Shown in pieces: positions 58,657 through 64,000 of a stretch of DNA of 64,000 nt. The position numbers and the translations under genes are program-made. The notes under the pieces are model-generated. The model worked only from the letters and a program-made list of their open reading frames with translations. It ran no database searches and was not told the DNA's origin. Origin of the DNA: Sorghum bicolor (taxonomy: Eukaryota > Streptophyta > Magnoliopsida > Poales > Poaceae); the NCBI RefSeq assembly GCF_000003195.3, contig NC_012877.2, positions 14,050,703 to 14,114,702 on the forward strand, read 5' to 3'. Each line of letters begins with the position of its first letter. Within the stretch, counting starts at the first letter, position 1.

Positions 58657-58854
58657 TCGGGGGAAACGGCTGACGGGCTGCTCCGGCTCCTCGTCTCCGA
58701 CAATCTGTCGATGCAGTTCTCGGGCCCGTCTGCGGACACTTTCGTCAGGTGGGTATGGTTGATCCTGCTCGAGAATCTGTTCGAGCAGGACGAGGCGCTC
58801 GCGATCTTCGTCGAGCTTTGTTTTGAGCTTCCGTAGCTGCACGAGTTGCGCGGC
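58657..58854 (-). pseudogene. Gag N-terminal part of V
   Basis: Encodes a coiled, charged segment (KTKLDEDRERLVLLEQILEQ and RRRARELHRQIVGDEEPE) that continues V gag beyond the solo LTR. Cut at 58855 by the start of the U LTR. Confidence 0.7.
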
Positions 58855-59088
58855 TGTTGACGGTGGATATACCATAGAAATCCACATACAAAACACCGTC
58901 AACATGCCTCGGTTGCAAGGGGAAACGACATGACATGAACATATTTTATCCATAACTAGTTCCACTTGTACTCTTAGCTTGTTTATGCAGGAACAACAAA
59001 TTCAAGACATTATTTGACAAAGCCAACATCAGAATCATCAAGAGGAGATCGAGGGGACAACAGGTGACACCCTGGGCCCACAGGGAGG

Positions 59089-59206
59089 GGGTCGCCCGAC
59101 CCCTCTTTGGTGGGACCCAGGTGTGCCACCTAGTCCACCGACATAAGGGACCCCTGTGGACACTGCTGGTGGGCCCAGAGGCCCAGAAGTGGGGTCGCCC
59201 GACCCC
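59089..59206. promoter_or_regulatory. Two 16-bp palindromes upstream of the U LTR TATA box
   Basis: GGGGTCGCCCGACCCC at 59089-59104 and 59191-59206, 300 and 198 bp before the TATA box. Further copies lie only near the second promoter of U. Confidence 0.55.
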
Positions 59207-59388
59207 ACATCAAAGGCGGTTCCAGGGTCGGTGGCCTCCCACCGACCTTCCCCACATGTCCCACATGTTGATTTGCCCCTGCCGTTGATCAAATGGCGGT
59301 TGTGAGGTCGGTTTGATCCAAGGGTGGAGAGAAGATGTCACGCGGATCGATGACGTGGCGATGGAGTAAACCCTACTCCATCTCCCTC

Positions 59389-59395
59389 TATAAAA
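59389..59395 (+). promoter_or_regulatory. TATA box of the U LTR
   Basis: TATAAAA in ccctcTATAAAAggcag. Expected promoter for the gag-protease RNA. Confidence 0.7.
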
Positions 59396-60448
59396 GGCAG
59401 CCTCCATCCTTCATTTCAAGTGTGCAATTCCAAGGCCAAGTGCATTACAAGTTCCAAGCATACAAGTAGAGTAGTAGTTAGTCTAGAGTGGGAGTTAGAG
59501 TCGAGTCGAGCGAAGCTCGGGGTCTCCGGAGTCGTCTTCTGGAGAGTCTGGTATAGCTCTTGTACCTTTCTACTTTTGTAAGACTTTCCTTTTATTAATA
59601 TATTATTCTTACTTTACTTTATTGAGTTCTTACTTAGTGCAAGTCTTTTAGTCTTGTTGTGCATTTACTTTAGTAATATAGTTGTCTTAGTGAAGTTAGT
59701 GACCTGTAACCACTCCTGTGTGTGCATCATCGTCCTATCTTGTATAGGAGCTCTAGCTAGCTGCAACTAGTTAGCGTTGTAGGATTAAGTGTGAGCGTGG
59801 TGCTCATACTTAAGATTACCTTTGATTACCGCTGGCTTGAACGGAAAGTAGGAGCGCACTCCCTAGTAGGTGACAGATCGTGGGCGGCATTAGGTTCTCC
59901 TCACGTACAGGTTAGTTCTTAAAAGGTAAGGCGTCCATAAGCCCAATAGTCGCTTTCGGTAAGGGGTTAGGTGAAAAACCTTTTAAGCGTCTTACCAGCT
60001 CGGCTATCCCTCGCACACAGTTAGTAAGGCTCTATCGTAGTTAAGACAATTATCTATTAAAGTAAGTCACAGAAGTCAAGTTAGATACATAGGAGTCCTT
60101 TACTCACTCGTTGTCCTCCCACCTAGTTAACTCTACCATTTACCTTTAGCATAGGACCTTGGATTCACCACTACCCTTCCTATTCGTTATTTACCACCCT
60201 TATTCACTAGTTGATACTAGATAACTCAAGGAATCTCATTCCCCTTTTTTGTTAAACACACTTAGCCGCTTTCCCTTGGGAAAATATAAATTACGATACC
60301 TTGGAATACTCCTTGGTGAAGTGCTACAGCGGTACATTCTGTGCGCTTGCGGAATTATCCAATAGTAAATAGAGTTACCCTACCAGGGCACTTCTGGCGC
60401 CGTCGCCGATATCCGGTGGTTGCGTTAAGAAGTGTCAACAAGCATTTC

Positions 60449-60466
60449 TGGCGCCGTTGCCGGGGA
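60449..60466 (+). other. Primer binding site of U
   Basis: TGGCGCCGTTGCCGGGGA, 8 bp after the LTR, same as in W. A partial second copy (TGGCGCCGTCGCC) lies at 60395-60407 inside the LTR end. Confidence 0.85.
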
Positions 60467-60583
60467 GAGCGTCTGTCTAAGAGTTTTAACAAAAAGAGAA
60501 TCCAGAGTTTGCTAGTTATCAAGTAGTGATAGGGATAACCCATCACTTGTCTTGTCTTCCTTTATTGCGAAGCCTGACAGTGT

Positions 60584-62647
60584 ATGAGCGGTTTCCAATT
60601 GCCGTCAAAATTCGTTGAAGATCCTGAGCAACTGTTGAGGAGAACTAGACGTCGTCAAGTTCCACCTCAAAGGTTCATCTCGAACCTGAATCCGTTAGAG
60701 GAAGGAGTATCTGCACCGGTTATCAAAGAAGCTATGGCCCAGAAGACCATCTCTGAGTACTCTGCGCCGTCGGCTGACAATGTCGCCACGGGTCCGCAGC
60801 TTAACTTGGGGGATGCGACTTTTGAGTTGAAGCCTGCGCTTATCAATATGGTGCAAGCTAATCCCTTCTGTGGAAAGCCACACGAGGATGCCAATGCCCA
60901 TCTCCAACACTTCTTGGAGGTGTGCGGCACCTTCACCATCAAGAATGTCGCCGCAGACGCCATCCGTCTTCGCCTCTTCCCATTCTCGTTATTGGGGAAG
61001 GCGAAGCAATGGTTCTACGCTAACAAGGGTGAAGTGACCACGTGGGAGAGGTGCGCCAATGCATTTCTCAAGAAGTTCTTTCCGATGGGCAAGACCAGCG
61101 CCCTTCGTGGAAAGATTTCCAGCTTCCAACAGCAAGCAGATGAGACGATTCCCGAAGCATGGGAACGTCTGCAGGAGTACATTCGCACCTGTCCTCATCA
61201 TGGGATAGAGGAGTGGCTCCTAATCCAAGGTTTCTACCATGGCCTGACCGGTTTGGCCCGTAGTCACCTTGATGCTGCCGCTGGAGGAGCATTCTTGCAA
61301 CACAATGTCAAGGATGCCAAGGACCTCATTGAAAAGATGGTTATAAACCAAGGATGGAATGAGGAACGCCTCCAACCCAAGAGAAGAGGTGTCCATGCCT
61401 TGAATGAGGTGGACATGCTCTCTGCTAAGATGGACCTCTTAATGAAGAAGATGGAAGAAAGTTCCAAGCAAGAGACCATTCAACCTTACGCCACTGCACG
61501 GGCCATTGAATCTGATTCATGGTGCGAAGTGTGCGGAGGAGATGATCATTCGGGAAACAATTGTCCCGAAACAAAGGAGGAAGTGAGCTTCATCAACAAA
61601 AACAACAATGGGTACCGGCCCCAACAACAGCAATGGAACTCGCGCCCCTTCTACCAAGGTAATCAAGGTAATAGTTACAATCAAAATTTCAATAATTCTT
61701 TTGGTAACCAACCTTCTCTTAGAGATCTTGTCTTAGGCCAATCTAAAATCAATGATAGCATTAACAAGAAAATGATGGCTAATGATAAGATCCTTGAAAA
61801 CTTAAGTGAAAAGTTGGATAGCTTTAACTCTGCTATGAAAAATCAGTTGAGCTTTAACAAAATGCTAGAAACACAATTAGCTCAATTAGCAGCAGCTGTC
61901 CCATCCTTCGAGCAAGGTAAGATCCCAGGGAAACCTGAGGACCCAATTGAAGGAGTTAAACTAGTTACTACGAGGTTCGGTAAGCCTCCGGTACAATCCA
62001 ACTGGAGCTATCTTCTGGATTCGCCCTTCATCACCAAGAAGGACGACCCAGGCCTGCCGACCATCACCTGTGAGATCGGACCGCAAATCTTCCACAACGC
62101 CTTCTGCGACCTTGGATCGGGTGTCAACATCATGGCCAAGGTAACTTATGATAATTTGCTAGGGGGGCCTTTGCACCCCACATTTGTTCGTTTGCAGATG
62201 GCAGATCAGACGATCAGGTTCCCTGAGGGGTTGGCAAGGGACATACTGGTAAAGGTCCAAGACGACTACGTCCCTGCCGACTTCATCATTTTGGATATGG
62301 GATCCAATAATGATGTCTCGATCATCTTGGGAAGGCCATTCCTCAACACGGTCAATGCAGTCATCTATGTGGGGTCCGGCCAGATTCACCTCCAATTCCC
62401 AGGATGGAAGGTAAAATGTCCATTCAATGGTTATAAAGCTAACATGCAGGTGAAGGACAAAGAACCTCCGACTAAGCCTCGCCACATCCGACGCCGAAGG
62501 GACAAGAGAGGTAAGTCGGCCAAAAGGGCCGAAAAGAAAGAAGAGGAACCCGCTGAAACAAAAATCAATACCAAGCAAGTATGGCGGGAGAAAGAGGTGC
62601 AATCAAGGTCCACGTCTCCGGGACCATCTGATGCACCCGAAGGATGA
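60584..62647 (+). CDS. gag: Gag-protease polyprotein of U
   Basis: One open frame of 687 codons from the ATG at 60584. The Gag capsid-like domain lies at about residues 85-250 (FCGKPHEDANAHLQHFLEVC, LRLFPFSLLGKAKQWFY, SFQQQADETIPEAWERL). A zinc knuckle CEVCGGDDHSGNNC lies near residues 313-326. A Gln/Asn-rich linker and a helical segment follow. The retropepsin-like domain (about residues 480-620) has KKDDPGLPTITCEI, the active site CDLGSGVNIMA (D-L-G) and IILGRPFLNTVNAVIYVG. The C-terminus is Lys/Arg-rich. Unlike most elements here, it has no stop or frameshift. It ends before any RT, so pol must be supplied elsewhere or lies beyond the window. Confidence 0.9.
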   Translation: MSGFQLPSKFVEDPEQLLRRTRRRQVPPQRFISNLNPLEEGVSAPVIKEAMAQKTISEYSAPSADNVATGPQLNLGDATFELKPALINMVQANPFCGKPHEDANAHLQHFLEVCGTFTIKNVAADAIRLRLFPFSLLGKAKQWFYANKGEVTTWERCANAFLKKFFPMGKTSALRGKISSFQQQADETIPEAWERLQEYIRTCPHHGIEEWLLIQGFYHGLTGLARSHLDAAAGGAFLQHNVKDAKDLIEKMVINQGWNEERLQPKRRGVHALNEVDMLSAKMDLLMKKMEESSKQETIQPYATARAIESDSWCEVCGGDDHSGNNCPETKEEVSFINKNNNGYRPQQQQWNSRPFYQGNQGNSYNQNFNNSFGNQPSLRDLVLGQSKINDSINKKMMANDKILENLSEKLDSFNSAMKNQLSFNKMLETQLAQLAAAVPSFEQGKIPGKPEDPIEGVKLVTTRFGKPPVQSNWSYLLDSPFITKKDDPGLPTITCEIGPQIFHNAFCDLGSGVNIMAKVTYDNLLGGPLHPTFVRLQMADQTIRFPEGLARDILVKVQDDYVPADFIILDMGSNNDVSIILGRPFLNTVNAVIYVGSGQIHLQFPGWKVKCPFNGYKANMQVKDKEPPTKPRHIRRRRDKRGKSAKRAEKKEEEPAETKINTKQVWREKEVQSRSTSPGPSDAPEG

Positions 62648-63533
62648 ACAAGATGGAGAGGTCCTGCTCTACGGACCTAAAACATGGAGCCCTTGCTGAT
62701 AAGGTAAATCAGTAGTTATCCCATATTTATTTTCTGCATTTCAATTTCTACTATTCACTTTTCAATTGCATTCTTACTTTGAATTTTGCATATCTTATTT
62801 CGACAAAATGTTTAGCCATAATAAATAAAATCTTGAGAATAACTTGTCATAAAAATTTGAGCTGCTGGAGCTCCCAAAGGGGGGTCGCCCGACCCCACCT
62901 TGGGGCCCACTTCACCACATTTCAACCTTGCTAGTCATAGAGGTTCCAACCCAGCACTTGGATGCTCTGGGAGCTCCAATGTGGGGGTCGGCCGACCCCC
63001 ATATTGGCCCCACTTGCCTCCTGCTGGCCACCATTTGAATCACAATGGAGTCCTATGCTTGTAACACTAGCTAAAGTTTGAAAAAGAGTGGTCCCTTGAT
63101 CCTTTACTTTAAGATGCTCCTTTCATCTTTGATTCTTTTGGGACCACTCCACTAGCTTAAATTCTGCAAAGTGGTCACCTAGGCATGCTTGAGTGCTCCC
63201 ATGGTCCATAGGAATCACTTTAGACATGTCTCCACTTTTGCCATTCATCTTTTACCTTTCACAAAGCACTAAAACAGGGAATCTCAGAAACAATTTGAAA
63301 ACTTTTGGTCCACACCTAGCCTTTACTTTTCCGGTCAATCAAGAGCACAATCTTTAAAGTGGAGGAGGGGCTAGGACGGGGGTCGGCTCGACCCCCCTTT
63401 TTGGACCATCTCTGCAAAATCTTGAAAGCATGCAGAATGGTTCCCTGTATAAAGCTAAAGTGAAATTCAAAGTGCTTCTAGGGGGGGTCGGCCGACCCCT
63501 ATATTGTGGGTCCACTACTTGCCCTTCTCCCCC
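62648..63533. promoter_or_regulatory. Non-coding region with four palindromes before the second U gene
   Basis: GGGGTCGSCCGACCCC-type palindromes at 62881-62896, 62984-62999, 63379-63395 (one extra base) and 63484-63499. Several are followed by text like the U LTR (TTGGGGCCCAC). No gene supported within. Confidence 0.55.
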
Positions 63534-63541
63534 TATAAATA
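63534..63541 (+). promoter_or_regulatory. TATA box of the second U gene
   Basis: TATAAATA in ccccTATAAATAcc, 204 bp before the ATG at 63738 and 35 bp after the last palindrome. Confidence 0.6.
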
Positions 63542-63737
63542 CCACAGCATTGTGAGCTGAACTCCACACCCAAAACCACCAAAACCATTTCGAGCTCACA
63601 ATCCTTTCTCTTCTCTCTTTGTTACAAGCCATTTCTCAAGTTTAGTTTAGAAATAGTCATCAAAACAAAAACCCAAAAAGATTCCCCTTGCATAGTAGTA
63701 GTAGTAGGAGCTTGGTTTGCCTCACTTGTGTAGGAGG

Positions 63738-64000
63738 ATGAAGAAGCATATCTTCGGCAAGTTCAAGAAAGCAAAGGGTGAGAGCTCTTCTCAAGGCTCT
63801 CACCATGCTCATGGAAGGGAGGAAGAAGAAGGTTACCATGGGATGGTACCCTACGAGCCTCCATCAAGGATGAGAGAGCCCGAGAGCGGCCTCATGTTAA
63901 GCCAAGAAGAGTTGCAAAGGTACTACATCATCCGAGAGGGTCTCTTCCTACACACTAGCATCATCGATCCGGACCTTTTGGCCCGCACAGGTATGGATGT
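63738..64000 (+). CDS. Second ORF of U, open at the window edge
   Basis: ATG at 63738, open for 87 codons to the edge. Starts basic (MKKHIFGKFKKAKG), then Ser/His/Glu-rich, then a more globular part (LSQEELQRYYIIREGLFLHT, SIIDPDLLARTGMD). Similar text occurs in hypothetical proteins tied to grass Athila-like elements, from general recall; I do not assign a function. It is too cut off to judge length. Confidence 0.6.
   Translation, partial: MKKHIFGKFKKAKGESSSQGSHHAHGREEEEGYHGMVPYEPPSRMREPESGLMLSQEELQRYYIIREGLFLHTSIIDPDLLARTGMD

Larger units (their letters stand above)
45531..58854 (-). mobile_element. Tat/RIRE2-like Ty3/Gypsy element V, truncated at its 5' side
   Basis: Minus strand. From right to left: gag (58854 to about 55743), protease, RT, RNase H, integrase (52026), then an accessory gene on the other strand (47139-51509), a polypurine tract and a 3' LTR (45531-46232). 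The 5' LTR and gag start are cut off where U inserted at 58855. A W-family solo LTR interrupts gag. Several stops in gag, protease and pol show it is inactive; integrase remains open. Confidence 0.88.
58855..60440 (+). repeat. 5' LTR of U
   Basis: 1,586 bp, TGTTGACGGTGG...GTGTCAACA. The first 50 bp close into a terminal inverted repeat (TGTTGACGGTG...CACCGTCAACA). TATAAAA at 59389-59395 follows two palindromes. A likely poly(A) region lies near 59575-59610. Confidence 0.75.
58855..64000 (+). mobile_element. Athila-like Ty3/Gypsy element U, 5' part
   Basis: LTR 58855-60440, PBS 60449-60466, gag-protease frame 60584-62647, then a non-coding stretch with palindromes and a second gene from 63738 that runs off the window. 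It is inserted in V gag. The left target side would be GCGGC (58850-58854); the right end is outside the window. No RT or integrase is seen before the edge. Confidence 0.85.

Noticed and set aside
58546..58965. 139-codon minus ORF across the solo LTR end, V gag and the U LTR start
   Set aside because: It joins three unrelated pieces across element borders; only the middle is V gag.

Overview
This is grass nuclear DNA, probably from a panicoid such as sorghum, sugarcane or a relative. The evidence is a GC-rich first exon in the only host gene, Tourist-like MITEs of a grass type, and very dense nested LTR retrotransposons. The species itself is inference. A run of 100 N at 44066-44165 marks a scaffold gap.

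Layout. (1) 1-16708 is a cluster of one Ty3/Gypsy Tat-lineage family, here called A. A1 (1-2116) is a 3' end running in from the left. A2 (2117-14500) has two 702-bp LTRs, gag, protease, RT with two RNase H domains, and integrase. It also carries a six-exon plant-mobile-domain gene on the opposite strand. A3 (14501-16708) is a remnant with two LTRs and a large internal deletion. (2) 16709-33869 is an old Copia element (C) split by a small Gypsy element Z (17375-33304). Z is in turn split by an Athila-like minus-strand element W (22166-29894, target duplication CCTAC). Z and W have no visible RT or integrase. (3) 33870-37899 is AT-rich intergenic DNA with a decayed LTR-like stretch. (4) 37900-38750 is a Tourist-like MITE with a second MITE inside it, ending 400 bp before the start codon of the only host gene. 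(5) 39151-42383 is an apparently intact eight-exon calcium-dependent protein kinase gene (569 aa). (6) 42384-45527 holds LTR-like DNA rich in short palindromic motifs, interrupted by the gap. (7) 45531-58854 is a minus-strand Tat/RIRE2-like element V. It is decayed and carries its own multi-exon antisense gene (47139-51509). A W-family solo LTR (57372-58651, target duplication CCCGC) sits in its gag. (8) 58855-64000 is the 5' part of an Athila-like element U inserted in V. It has an LTR, a PBS, one open gag-protease frame, and a second same-strand gene with its own TATA box that runs off the window.

How the parts fit. Apart from the kinase, nearly everything recognisable is retrotransposon. 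Order of events: C first, then Z into C and W into Z; family A also entered C; V was later hit by a W-type element, now a solo LTR, and by U. The recurring theme is accessory genes with their own promoters. A2 and V each carry an antisense gene in about six exons, a TATAAATA box about 140-150 bp before the ATG, an N-terminal globular domain and a C-terminal coiled coil. U carries a separate gene behind its own TATA box. Introns can survive retrotransposition here because the genes lie opposite to the genomic RNA. Other unusual signals are extreme enrichment of GCCGAT/ATCGGC in family A, repeated hairpins upstream of its antisense promoter, two retropepsin domains in W, and a 16-bp palindrome clustered at both promoters of U.
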